Below, in pieces: positions 26,574-33,903 of a stretch of DNA of 64,000 nucleotides (positions within the stretch are counted from its first letter, which is position 1; the number at the start of each line of letters is the position of its first letter). The stretch lies in assembly GCF_024349685.1 (NCBI RefSeq), contig NZ_AP025944.1, forward strand, positions 2,982,001 through 3,046,000, in the 5' to 3' direction. The position numbers and the translations under genes are program-made. The notes beneath the pieces are model-generated. The model saw only the letters and a program-made list of their open reading frames with translations. It was not told the DNA's origin and ran no database searches. The DNA is from Pseudomonas sp. LRP2-20 (lineage in GTDB: Bacteria > Pseudomonadota > Gammaproteobacteria > Pseudomonadales > Pseudomonadaceae).

Positions 26574-27931
26574 CCTTTCTTGGCGGCACCGGGACGGTGA
26601 CCGGCAGCAAGTTCCTCTTGACCCGTGACCGCACGCGGATACTGGTCGACTGCGGGCTTTACCAGGGTTTCAAGCAACTGCGCCTGCGAAACTGGGAGCC
26701 ACTGCCCCCGGCGTTGCGGGCGCTCGATGCGCTGGTGCTGACCCACGCCCACCTGGACCACAGTGGTTATCTGCCGGTGCTGGCTCGGGAGGGCTACAGC
26801 GGGCCGATCTATGCCACGCCCGCGACCTGCGCCCTTGCGCAAATCCTCTTGCTCGACAGTGCCCGCCTGCAAGAAGAGCAGGCCGAACATGCCAATCGCC
26901 ACGGCTACTCAAAGCATACGCCGGCGCGACCGCTGTATACCGAGGAGGATGCCAAACGGGCATTGGCACTGTTTCGCCCCGTGGCGCTGCACCAGGCGAC
27001 GCCGATCGCCGAGGGCATGGAGCTGCTGCTGCGTACCGCCGGGCATATCCTGGGGGCGGCCACGGTGCAAATCAGCGCCGAAGGGCAGACCGTGCTGTTT
27101 TCCGGTGACCTGGGGCGCCCTCAGGACCCGATCATGCGTGCGCCTGAGCTGGTCAGGACGGCAGACGTGCTGTTGATCGAATCAACCTATGGGGATCGCC
27201 AGCACCCGGCTGAATCGACCGAGCAATACCTGGCCAAGGTCATCAATGAAACGCTCCTGCGCCATGGCATCACCCTCGTGCCATCGTTCGCCGTCGGGCG
27301 TGCCCAACTGCTCATGTATTACCTGTATACGCTCAAGCGCGATCGATTGATCCCTGATATCCCGGTCTACCTGAACAGCCCGATGGCCACCGATGCCACC
27401 GAGCTGTACCAGCAATACCGCAGCGAGCATCGGCTGACAGCGGCCGAGTGCGCCGCCATGTGCAAGGGCACGCACATCGTCCGGACGGTCGATGAGTCCA
27501 GGTACCTCGACCAGCTGCGCGAGCCTGCGGTGATCATCGCCGCCAGTGGCATGGCGACCGGAGGGCGGGTGCTGCACCATCTCAAGGCGCTGGCCCCCAA
27601 TCCACGCAACAGCATCCTGTTCTCGGGCTTTCAGGCCGGGGGGACACGGGGCGCCGATATCGTTGCCGGTGCCCACAGCGTGCGCCTTCACGGCGAGGAT
27701 GTGCCCATCCGTGCACAGGTGCATGTGATGGAGAACCTTTCCGCACACGCCGATGCCGATGAAATCATGGAATGGTTGCGCGGCTTCACCCGGCCGCCAC
27801 GGCAGACCTACGTGATTCATGGCGAGCCACACGCTGCCGACACGTTGCGCCGGCGGATCAGCCTGGAACTCGGCTGGCAGGTGTGCGTGCCTGACTATCA
27901 GGAAACCGTTGCAATCGACCCTGTGCGCTAA
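26564..27931 (+). CDS. Metallo-beta-lactamase/beta-CASP RNA-processing-type hydrolase
   Basis: 455 residues, ATG 26564 inside the end of the preceding gene. MQLTFLGGTGTVTGSKFLL and LVLTHAHLDHSGYLPVL (H-x-H-x-D-H) start the MBL domain; AGHILGAATVQI and LFSGDLGRP give further metal ligands. The beta-CASP insert runs about 200-380 with PSFAVGRAQLLMYYL. The C-terminal VMENLSAHADADEIMEWLRGF and YVIHGEPHAADTL form the RMMBL part. These are the features of CPSF73/RNase J relatives, zinc-dependent RNA nucleases. Its link to anaerobic stress genes suggests RNA turnover at low oxygen. Confidence 0.9.
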   Translation: MQLTFLGGTGTVTGSKFLLTRDRTRILVDCGLYQGFKQLRLRNWEPLPPALRALDALVLTHAHLDHSGYLPVLAREGYSGPIYATPATCALAQILLLDSARLQEEQAEHANRHGYSKHTPARPLYTEEDAKRALALFRPVALHQATPIAEGMELLLRTAGHILGAATVQISAEGQTVLFSGDLGRPQDPIMRAPELVRTADVLLIESTYGDRQHPAESTEQYLAKVINETLLRHGITLVPSFAVGRAQLLMYYLYTLKRDRLIPDIPVYLNSPMATDATELYQQYRSEHRLTAAECAAMCKGTHIVRTVDESRYLDQLREPAVIIAASGMATGGRVLHHLKALAPNPRNSILFSGFQAGGTRGADIVAGAHSVRLHGEDVPIRAQVHVMENLSAHADADEIMEWLRGFTRPPRQTYVIHGEPHAADTLRRRISLELGWQVCVPDYQETVAIDPVR

Positions 27932-27950
27932 CCTGGCGCGGGAGGTACTC

Positions 27951-28595
27951 ATGAACACGCAAGCAAGGGCAAAACTCAGGGCGTGGATGCATCGCCCCAA
28001 GGGCAGCCTGGGGGGGATCGTGGCGATCGTTGCCTTGCTCCTCGCCGCCTCGGCCTACCACGGGCTGAGCCCGAGCTGGCGCATGCCGAAGCACGATCCG
28101 GTCGTACTGCTGGCCCTGCTGGCCTTGGCCGTGGCGCTCGGATGGGTGGTGCAGCGGGGCGTGAAACGCACCGTCGGCAAGGCCATTTTCAACGGCCAGG
28201 AGACCGGCTGGCAGGCCAGGCTGGCGTTTCTTCGCTCAGTGGCGCGGGAGTCGAACATCCTGCTGGTGACGCTGTTGAGCCTGGCCCTGCTGGGCACAGG
28301 CATTTTGTGGATGGCGGGGCACTCGGTGGCGCAGATCGTGGCGACCTGCGAGGCCAACTTGCAGGCGCAAGTGAATGTGCCCGAAGATGAAAAACTTACC
28401 GCATTGGTCGGCAGGCCCGTGTGCACGTGCCTTGCGCAAACCTTCGTGGCGCGCAACGGGGTAATGCGCATGGCCTTGTTCGACACGCCCATGCATGACA
28501 TGAGCGGCTTGAAGGCGCTCACGCGTGATGACGAGCAGCGCTGCCTCGAGCGGTTCGACCTGCTGCCGGAGGCGCCTCAGGTCATCACGCCTTGA
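27951..28595 (+). CDS. Membrane-anchored protein of unknown function
   Basis: 214 residues from ATG 27951 (GGGAGGTACTC). Hydrophobic segments at about 20-38 (GGIVAIVALLLAASAYHG), 46-65 (VVLLALLALAVALGWVV) and 96-118 (NILLVTLLSLALLGTGILWMAG). The C-terminal third is soluble and has RPVCTCLAQTFVARNGVMRMALFDTPMHDMSG; with an earlier Cys it offers a CTC pair that could bind metal or heme or form a disulfide. I do not recognise the family. It follows the beta-CASP gene by 19 bases, in the same Anr-linked transcript. Confidence 0.6.
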   Translation: MNTQARAKLRAWMHRPKGSLGGIVAIVALLLAASAYHGLSPSWRMPKHDPVVLLALLALAVALGWVVQRGVKRTVGKAIFNGQETGWQARLAFLRSVARESNILLVTLLSLALLGTGILWMAGHSVAQIVATCEANLQAQVNVPEDEKLTALVGRPVCTCLAQTFVARNGVMRMALFDTPMHDMSGLKALTRDDEQRCLERFDLLPEAPQVITP

Positions 28596-28611
28596 ACCAC
28601 GCAGGTTTTGC

Positions 28612-29181
28612 TCAGCTCAGTGCCAGGCGGTGGATGACCTGGCTCGGATCGTCGGGGTCGATGGTGGTGGAGAACCCTGCGGCCTTTGCCATGTCACGCA
28701 TTGCCTGGTTGGCGGCTGAATCGATCGAATACATCTGCCGAAAACCTTTGGCCCGTGCATGCTCGATCAGGTGCTTGAGCAGTAAACGGCCGAGGCCGTG
28801 GTGTTGCCAGCGGTCGAGCACCGTGACTGCGCATTCGCATTCATCCCTGCTGGCGCAGGCGGCGTACCGGGAAATACCCACTTCCTGCAGTTCGCCGTCC
28901 ACATGCGCGAGGGCGACGAAGGCGGTTTGGCGGTCCTGATCGACCGCCATCAGCTGGTCGAGCATGGCCTCACCGGGCTCCTTGATCTGGCACAGGAAGC
29001 GAAAGTGCCGTGATTGAGGTGACAACCGTTCGATGAAGGCCCTTTCACGCTGCCGGTCCTTGGCTTGCAATGGCCTGATCAGCACATGGGTGCCATTGTC
29101 CAGGGCTTCGATCCAATGCTCGCCAGCGGGCGCAGCAAAGGACGTGACGGCTGATTGGCGGGGCGGTTTGACAGGAGTCAT
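28612..29181 (-). CDS. GNAT-family N-acetyltransferase (paralogue 2)
   Basis: 189 residues; ATG 29181 preceded by GAGGGTAC. The N terminus GEHWIEALDNGTHVLIRPLQAKDRQRERAFIERLSPQSRHFRF is nearly colinear with paralogue 1, and CECAVTVLDRWQHHGLGRLLLKHLIEHARAKGF carries the CoA loop (QHHGLG). Read toward the membrane protein gene. A perfect Anr box lies 114-127 bases upstream. The two paralogues share the neighbourhood with the two Usp copies, pointing to duplication of a usp-GNAT pair. Confidence 0.88.
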   Translation of the reverse strand: MTPVKPPRQSAVTSFAAPAGEHWIEALDNGTHVLIRPLQAKDRQRERAFIERLSPQSRHFRFLCQIKEPGEAMLDQLMAVDQDRQTAFVALAHVDGELQEVGISRYAACASRDECECAVTVLDRWQHHGLGRLLLKHLIEHARAKGFRQMYSIDSAANQAMRDMAKAAGFSTTIDPDDPSQVIHRLALS

Positions 29182-29294
29182 GGCAGTACCCTCATGCGTC
29201 TGGAATGAACAGTGGACATACAGTTTCGTAGCTGGGCCTTGCGTCGACTTGATAGTTGTCAATTGCAAGGCGGGTGATACGGGTCGCATGGATG

Positions 29295-29308
29295 TTGATC
29301 AGAATCAA
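29295..29308. promoter_or_regulatory. Perfect Anr/FNR box upstream of GNAT paralogue 2
   Basis: TTGAT-CAGA-ATCAA matches every conserved position. It lies in the 232-bp stretch between the K+ channel gene (ending 29414, same strand) and the acetyltransferase start at 29181. Confidence 0.8.
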
Positions 29309-29413
29309 AGAGGCGGGCGGTGGTTGCTTTACACCGGCTGAGAAAGGTCAAGGCTGGGTTGCCTGCGGGCTCAAGTCCAAGGCGTCCCCCACGGGGGCAT
29401 GAATGAACCAGCG

Positions 29414-29839
29414 CTATTTGGCTTTCCAGTACTTCTGCATTTCCAGGAACAGGAATGAAGCCGTCCAGGTGATCAGCACCAAACCGGTCAATGCCTGCAG
29501 GCCAGTGAGGTACTTGAGGTGCCCGGCAGGGGCGATGTCGCCGAAGCCGATGGTGGTGTAGGTGGTGAAGGAAAAATACACGCAGTCCAGGAAACTGCCG
29601 TCGAAATTGCCGCTGAGTGTGCCCCATCCTTTGGCATGGGCCATCAGGTAATACGCCAGGGCGAAGCACCAGACCTCCAGGGCATGGGCCAACAGTGCAC
29701 CGAAAACGCCCGCCACGATGCGAAACCGGCTCCAGAGTTTGAGGCGGGGTAGCCAGTCATTCAGGCGCAGCAGGCACTCGTAGTGGATGATCACCACCAG
29801 GATCACCACCAGCATGTTGATCAGCGTGACCATGAGCAT
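29414..29839 (-). CDS. Two-helix potassium channel (Ion_trans_2)
   Basis: 141 residues if started at ATG 29839, which has AGGGG eight bases upstream; ATG 29857 would add six residues and overlap the preceding small gene. Helices at about 2-22, 40-60 and 102-125. The pore loop DCVYFSFTTYTTIGFGDIAPAG has the selectivity filter TTIGFGD, close to the K+ channel TVGYGD. No cytosolic RCK domain follows. It is an inner membrane K+ channel, probably co-transcribed with the 66-residue gene upstream. Confidence 0.85.
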   Translation of the reverse strand: MLMVTLINMLVVILVVIIHYECLLRLNDWLPRLKLWSRFRIVAGVFGALLAHALEVWCFALAYYLMAHAKGWGTLSGNFDGSFLDCVYFSFTTYTTIGFGDIAPAGHLKYLTGLQALTGLVLITWTASFLFLEMQKYWKAK

Positions 29840-29844
29840 CGCTG

Positions 29845-30045
29845 CTACCCCTGCCATGATGGGTGGTTGATCTCGTGGTACGCCACCACCTGGCGCTCGA
29901 ACGCTGCGCTGAAGTCCTGCAAACGGTTCAGGCATAGGGTGACGCCGTCGCGCCTGGGGGCCTTGATCTTTATCAAGAACGTCAACGCACCTGCTTCGAT
30001 AATCACATGCGCACGCAGCTCAACAGCCGCGCCGGGGAGTGCCAT
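29845..30045 (-). CDS. 66-residue protein of unknown function, upstream of the channel
   Basis: ATG 30045 has GGAGG eight bases upstream. The sequence MALPGAAVELRAHVIIEAGALTFLIKIKAPRRDGV then FSAAFERQVVAYHEINHP uses mostly GC-ending codons, as a real gene would. It ends at TAG 29847-29845, five bases before the channel's likely start, and the channel's ribosome site lies in its last codons, so the two are coupled. A perfect Anr box falls inside it (codons for LIKI), including a rare ATA. An alternative is that this stretch is only the channel's promoter region. Confidence 0.5.
   Translation of the reverse strand: MALPGAAVELRAHVIIEAGALTFLIKIKAPRRDGVTLCLNRLQDFSAAFERQVVAYHEINHPSWQG
29963..29976. 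promoter_or_regulatory. Perfect Anr/FNR box inside a small reading frame
   Basis: TTGAT-CTTT-ATCAA. It is centred 130 bases upstream of the channel start (29839) and 142 bases upstream of the YeeE-type gene (30111) on the other strand. It falls within the 66-codon frame described above. Confidence 0.7.
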
Positions 30046-30110
30046 GAAGTTGGCCTCCAGCGTTAAAATGGGCGCGGGCCTTTTCTGTAGCCCAACAATG
30101 GAGCGCTGAG

Positions 30111-30548
30111 ATGCTTGTTGATATGGCTGCCTTCACGCCGTGGTCGTCGTTGGCTGGCGGGGCACTGATCGGTTTGGCTGCTGGGCTGTTCGTCGTGGCG
30201 AACGGGCGAATCGCGGGCATCAGCGGTTTGCTCGGTTCGCTGCTGCAACGCGGCGCAGAAGGGCGCGGCGAGAAAGTGTGCTTTCTGCTGGGGCTCATTG
30301 CCGCGCCGCTTTCATGGCAAGTGTTCTGGACAATGCCCACGGTTCAGTTCAGTACCGCACCCTGGTTGCTGATGGTCGCGGGGCTACTGGTAGGCCTGGG
30401 TACCCGCTATGGCGGTGGCTGCACCAGTGGCCATGGCGTGTGTGGCCTGTCACGCCTGTCGCCCCGTTCGGCAGTGGCGACGCTGTGTTTCATGGCGGCC
30501 GGTTTTGCCACGGTCTTCGTGGTTCGGCACTTGCTGTCAGGCGCCTGA
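30111..30548 (+). CDS. YeeE/YedE-family sulfur-compound transporter, first half
   Basis: 145 residues, start 30111 behind GGAGCGCTGAG. Four hydrophobic helices; [30 protein letters not shown] and [39 protein letters not shown] are the family blocks, with the conserved GGGCTSGHG(V/I)CG Cys motif that handles sulfur. YeeE/YedE proteins carry thiosulfate or other reduced sulfur species. The partner half follows after one base, giving a two-gene unit like PmpA/PmpB. Confidence 0.88.
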   Translation: MLVDMAAFTPWSSLAGGALIGLAAGLFVVANGRIAGISGLLGSLLQRGAEGRGEKVCFLLGLIAAPLSWQVFWTMPTVQFSTAPWLLMVAGLLVGLGTRYGGGCTSGHGVCGLSRLSPRSAVATLCFMAAGFATVFVVRHLLSGA

Positions 30549-30549
30549 A

Positions 30550-30984
30550 GTGAAACGGCTCAGTAGCTTCATCGCAGGGGTGCTGTTCGGCACGGGGCTA
30601 TTGCTGTCGGGCATGGCAGACCCCGCCAAGGTGCTGGGGTTTCTCGACGTTGCCGGGCAGTGGGACCCGTCGCTGGCACTGGTCATGGTGGGCGCCATAG
30701 GGGCCGCACTGTTGCCAATGACCTGGGCCCGGCGACGCCCCACGGCCTTGCTGGGGGGCAAGATGCAGCTGCCTGCCAGGCGTGACATCGACGCTCGACT
30801 GGTCGGCGGGAGCCTGGTCTTCGGCATTGGCTGGGGGCTTGCCGGCGTGTGCCCGGGCCCATCACTGGTGTTGCTCGCCGACGGGTATTGGCAAGCCTGG
30901 CTGTTCGTGGCCGCGATGCTCGCCGGCATGGGGGTGTTCAATGCCGTGGAAGTGATTCGCAGCAGCCGTCAGGGCAGGGTTTGA
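30550..30984 (+). CDS. YeeE/YedE-family sulfur-compound transporter, second half
   Basis: 144 residues from GTG 30550. Reads [36 protein letters not shown], the typical second-half start (G-x-G-L-x-x-S-G-M-x-x-P-x-K-V-x-G-F-L-D). [27 protein letters not shown] carries the second conserved Cys (GVCPGP). Four helices. Directly downstream of the first half; together they should form one inner membrane channel for reduced sulfur. No rhodanese or BigR-type regulator is adjacent. Confidence 0.88.
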   Translation: MKRLSSFIAGVLFGTGLLLSGMADPAKVLGFLDVAGQWDPSLALVMVGAIGAALLPMTWARRRPTALLGGKMQLPARRDIDARLVGGSLVFGIGWGLAGVCPGPSLVLLADGYWQAWLFVAAMLAGMGVFNAVEVIRSSRQGRV

Positions 30985-31009
30985 CGACAGGCCGTTAGAT
31001 GCGGTTCAA

Positions 31010-31036
31010 CTTCAGGGCACTTCAGATTACCTTCAG
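31010..31036. promoter_or_regulatory. Three CTTCAG repeats one helical turn apart
   Basis: CTTCAG occurs at 31010, 31020 and 31031, a spacing of 10 and 11 bases. Tandem hexamers with a period of about one turn are how OmpR/PhoP/QseB-type regulators bind. The downstream operon encodes such a regulator at 35337, so this is probably its operator. It lies 48-74 bases before the first gene's ATG. Confidence 0.6.
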
Positions 31037-31050
31037 ATTCGCCATGGATA

Positions 31051-31079
31051 CTCCCCCTGACCAACCCAGTCGGGGGGAG
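31051..31079 (+). promoter_or_regulatory. Hairpin that buries the Shine-Dalgarno of the operon's first gene
   Basis: CTCCCCCTGAC (31051-31061), loop CAACCCA, GTCGGGGGGAG (31069-31079): eleven pairs, one of them G-U. The 3' arm contains GGGGAG, the only ribosome site for the ATG at 31084. The leader would therefore be closed unless melted or opened by a factor. No T-run follows, so it is not a terminator. Confidence 0.6.
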
Positions 31080-31083
31080 CTTC

Positions 31084-31761
31084 ATGAACCAAATCCTGTG
31101 GAGCAGCCTGCTGCCATTGTCCATCGGCACCCACGCTGACCATCACGCTCACTTGTCCCTGCACCTGCACGACGAACCTGGTCGTGACGGGCTGGAACAC
31201 TTCATCCACCAGTGTTTTGCCGATGTCCACCATGCCGATGTCCACCACTACCTGCCGGAGTTGCTGGCCCTGCGAGACAGCCATGGGCGGCTGATCGCTG
31301 CGGCGGGGATGCGCCCGGCCAGCAGCGGCCCGTTGTTTCTGGAAAATTACCTGGACGAGCCGCTGGAAAGCGCGGTTTCACGGGTGGCGGGCGCAGCACT
31401 GGGACGTGAATGCATGGTCGAGGTCGGCAACCTGGCCTCGCTCAGTGCCGGTAGCGCCCGAATCATGATCATCGCCGTCACCTGGCTGCTCGCCACACGT
31501 CGGCTGCGCTGGGTGGCATTTACCGGGGCGTCGACCTTGATCAACAGTTTCCAGCGCCTGGGCCTGGTGCCAACCGTGGTGGCGCAGGCCGATCCTGCGC
31601 GGCTGACGGAACCAGCGGAGCATTGGGGGCGCTATTACGCCCAGCATCCGCAAGTGTTCGTCGGCGATATCCGCCATGGTTTCGAGCGCCTGGAGTCGGC
31701 AGGGGTATTCCGCCGCCTGGGGCTACCCTCGCTGAACCAGGAGACCGGCAATGCAGCATGA
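31084..31761 (+). CDS. Thermostable-hemolysin-family protein, probable GNAT-fold acyltransferase
   Basis: 225 residues. The family is named after Vibrio delta-thermostable hemolysin. The core ECMVEVGNLASLSAGSARIMIIAVTWLLATRRLRWVAFTGASTLINSFQRLGLVP lays out like a GNAT or acyl-homoserine-lactone synthase: a strand with E-x-x-x-L-A, a helix, then VAFTG and a final R-L-G-L. The early part LPELLALRDSHGRLIAAAGMRPA and LFLENYLDEPLE also fits. No signal peptide. I infer an acyl-CoA or acyl-adenylate dependent transferase rather than a toxin. First gene of the operon; its end overlaps the ligase gene by 11 bases. Confidence 0.75.
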   Translation: MNQILWSSLLPLSIGTHADHHAHLSLHLHDEPGRDGLEHFIHQCFADVHHADVHHYLPELLALRDSHGRLIAAAGMRPASSGPLFLENYLDEPLESAVSRVAGAALGRECMVEVGNLASLSAGSARIMIIAVTWLLATRRLRWVAFTGASTLINSFQRLGLVPTVVAQADPARLTEPAEHWGRYYAQHPQVFVGDIRHGFERLESAGVFRRLGLPSLNQETGNAA

Positions 31762-33214
31762 ACTTCAGCAGTTCAAGGACCTGTTGCTCGCGCATGGCCG
31801 TGAGCGCGGCGGTGCCCTGGCCATAGAGGGTGCCAATGAGCGGTTCACCTACAAGCAACTGCTGGCGGAGGTCTGGCTACGTGCCAAGGCCCTGAGCGAG
31901 CGACCGCGAGGCGTGCTGGTGTTGGCGTTGGACAATGGCCCTGAGCTTCTGTTCTGGGATTTGGCGGCACTGGTCTCGGAGCGAGCCTGCGTGATCGTGC
32001 CAACGTTCTTCAGCCCGGCCCAGGTGCGCCATTGTGTCGAGCAGTGTGGCGCGAACCTGATGCTGTGCCAGCCCGAGTGGGAGGGCCTGGCCAGCCAGCT
32101 GAGCTTCGTCAAACAGAATGCGTTCTGGGTACGTGAGCCCGCAGCAACTGTGGCGCTGCCTGAAGGCACCGCCAAGGTCACCTACACCTCCGGCAGCACG
32201 GGCACGCCCAAAGGCGTGTGCCTGAGCGCGGGTGCCATGCTGCGGGTCGCCCGGGAGCTGGAGGTCGCCAGCCGGCCCAGTGAGCCCCGGCGCTACCTGG
32301 CGGTATTGCCACTGGGGGTGCTGCTGGAGAACCTTGGCGTGTATGCCGCCCTGGTGGCGGGGGCCAGTGTGCTGCTCTACCCACAAGCGCAATTGGGCAT
32401 GGGCGGTGCCAGCCAGGTTGACTTCAAGCGCTTGCTGGGGGCAATCGCCTTGAGTGGCGCACAGAGCCTGATCCTGGTTCCACAGCTGTTGATGGGCCTG
32501 GTAACGGCCATTGAACGCGGACTGACGCGTGTCGGCCCGTTACGCTTCGTCGCAGTCGGCGGGGCGCGGGTATCGCCTAGCCTGCTGGCGCGGGCCGAGG
32601 CCATCGGGCTGCCGGTGTTCGAAGGCTATGGGTTGTCGGAATGCGCGTCGGTGGTGGCGCTGAACCGCCCGGGGGCGTTGCGCCCAGGCAGCGTCGGCCG
32701 GCCATTGCCCCATGTGCAGGTGCGCATTGCCGAGGATGGCGAGGTATGGGTCGCTGGCTCCGTGTTGCTGGGTTACCTGGGGGAGCCAGCGGTGACCTCG
32801 AGCTGGTGGGCCACGGGCGACCTGGGTTACTTGGATAACGAAGGCTATCTGTACCTGAACGGGCGCAAGAAGCACCAGTTCATCACCAGCTTCGGCCGCA
32901 ACGTCAACCCTGAATGGGTGGAAGCCGAGCTGACCCAGAGCGGCGTGATCGCCCAGGCATTCGTGCATGGCGAAGGGCAGCCGCGCAATCTGGCGTTGCT
33001 CTGGCCGCTCGACCCGGGCGCCTCGGACGAGGCCATCGAACTGGCCGTGCAGCGCAGCAATGCCGGTCTTCCCGACTATGCAAGGGTGCATGTCTGGCGG
33101 CGCCTGCCAGGCCCGCTGACGCCCAGCGAAGGCACCTTGACCGCCAATGGCCGCCCTCGACGTGAGGCGATCCTGCAGCGTTATCACACCCTGTTGTCCG
33201 AAATCCTGTTATGA
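31751..33214 (+). CDS. ANL-superfamily acyl-adenylating enzyme (AMP-dependent synthetase/ligase)
   Basis: 487 residues, shorter than housekeeping acyl-CoA synthetases (about 560). VTYTSGSTGTPKGVCLS near residue 140 is the phosphate loop, FEGYGLSECASVVALNRPG near 290 the A5 block, WWATGDLGYLDNEGYLYLNGRKKHQFITSFGRNVNPEWVEAEL near 355 A7-A8. At the C terminus the A10 motif reads LTANGRPRREAI: the usual catalytic Lys (G-K-x-x-R) is Arg here, near residue 468. It should activate a carboxylic acid, probably a fatty acid, as an adenylate. No carrier protein is encoded nearby. Confidence 0.88.
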   Translation: MQHELQQFKDLLLAHGRERGGALAIEGANERFTYKQLLAEVWLRAKALSERPRGVLVLALDNGPELLFWDLAALVSERACVIVPTFFSPAQVRHCVEQCGANLMLCQPEWEGLASQLSFVKQNAFWVREPAATVALPEGTAKVTYTSGSTGTPKGVCLSAGAMLRVARELEVASRPSEPRRYLAVLPLGVLLENLGVYAALVAGASVLLYPQAQLGMGGASQVDFKRLLGAIALSGAQSLILVPQLLMGLVTAIERGLTRVGPLRFVAVGGARVSPSLLARAEAIGLPVFEGYGLSECASVVALNRPGALRPGSVGRPLPHVQVRIAEDGEVWVAGSVLLGYLGEPAVTSSWWATGDLGYLDNEGYLYLNGRKKHQFITSFGRNVNPEWVEAELTQSGVIAQAFVHGEGQPRNLALLWPLDPGASDEAIELAVQRSNAGLPDYARVHVWRRLPGPLTPSEGTLTANGRPRREAILQRYHTLLSEILL

Positions 33215-33222
33215 GGTGCGTC

Positions 33223-33903
33223 ATGTCATTTTTCGACACCCTGCAGTTGCAAACCCTCCACGAACGCCAGGCCCTGTTCGCGGTGCCGGTGATCCGTGAA
33301 GCCTTGGCCGGCCAAGTCAGCCGCGATAGCTATATCGCCTTCCTGACCCAGGCCTACCACCATGTGCGCCACACCGTACCGCTGATGATGGCCTGTGGTG
33401 CGCGTTTGCCCCTGCGCCTGGAATGGTTGCGCGGCGCCGTGTGCGAGTACATCGAGGAGGAATATGGCCACGAACAGTGGATTCTCAATGACATCAAGGC
33501 CTGTGGCGGTGACTGGGAAGCGGTGCGTGACAGTCGGCCGGCCTTGCCGATCGAGTTGATGGTCGCCTACCTGTACGACCTCATTGCCCGCGGCAATCCG
33601 GTCGGGCTGTTCGGCATGGTCAATGTTCTGGAAGGCACCAGCATCGCCCTGGCCACCCATGCCGCCGGTTCGATCCAGAGCAGCCTGGGGTTGCCGGACA
33701 GTGCGTTCAGCTACCTCAGCTCCCATGGTGCGCTGGACCAGGACCATATGGTGACCTACAAGCGGCTGATGGACCGGCTGGAGGATGTCGATGATCACCA
33801 GGCAGTGATCCACGCCGCCAAGGTGGTTTACCGGCTGTACACCGAGATGTTCGAAGGCTTGCCGCGTGCGGGCCAGGCAGAGGTGCAGCATGCGCTTGTC
33901 TGA
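33223..33903 (+). CDS. Heme-oxygenase-like diiron oxidase (TenA/UndA-like)
   Basis: 226 residues from ATG 33223 (GAGGTGCGTC). All six ligands known from UndA-type HDO enzymes can be placed: E80 and H83 (E-Y-G-H), E137 (L-E-G-T-S), and H168, D172, H175 (H-x3-D-x2-H in HGALDQDHM). Such enzymes use O2 and a diiron centre on fatty acids or amino-acid-derived substrates; UndA turns fatty acids into terminal alkenes. Read with the adjacent ligase, the substrate may be an activated or free acyl chain. Its start lies nine bases past the ligase stop, and its end overlaps the SDR gene. Confidence 0.88.
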   Translation: MSFFDTLQLQTLHERQALFAVPVIREALAGQVSRDSYIAFLTQAYHHVRHTVPLMMACGARLPLRLEWLRGAVCEYIEEEYGHEQWILNDIKACGGDWEAVRDSRPALPIELMVAYLYDLIARGNPVGLFGMVNVLEGTSIALATHAAGSIQSSLGLPDSAFSYLSSHGALDQDHMVTYKRLMDRLEDVDDHQAVIHAAKVVYRLYTEMFEGLPRAGQAEVQHALV

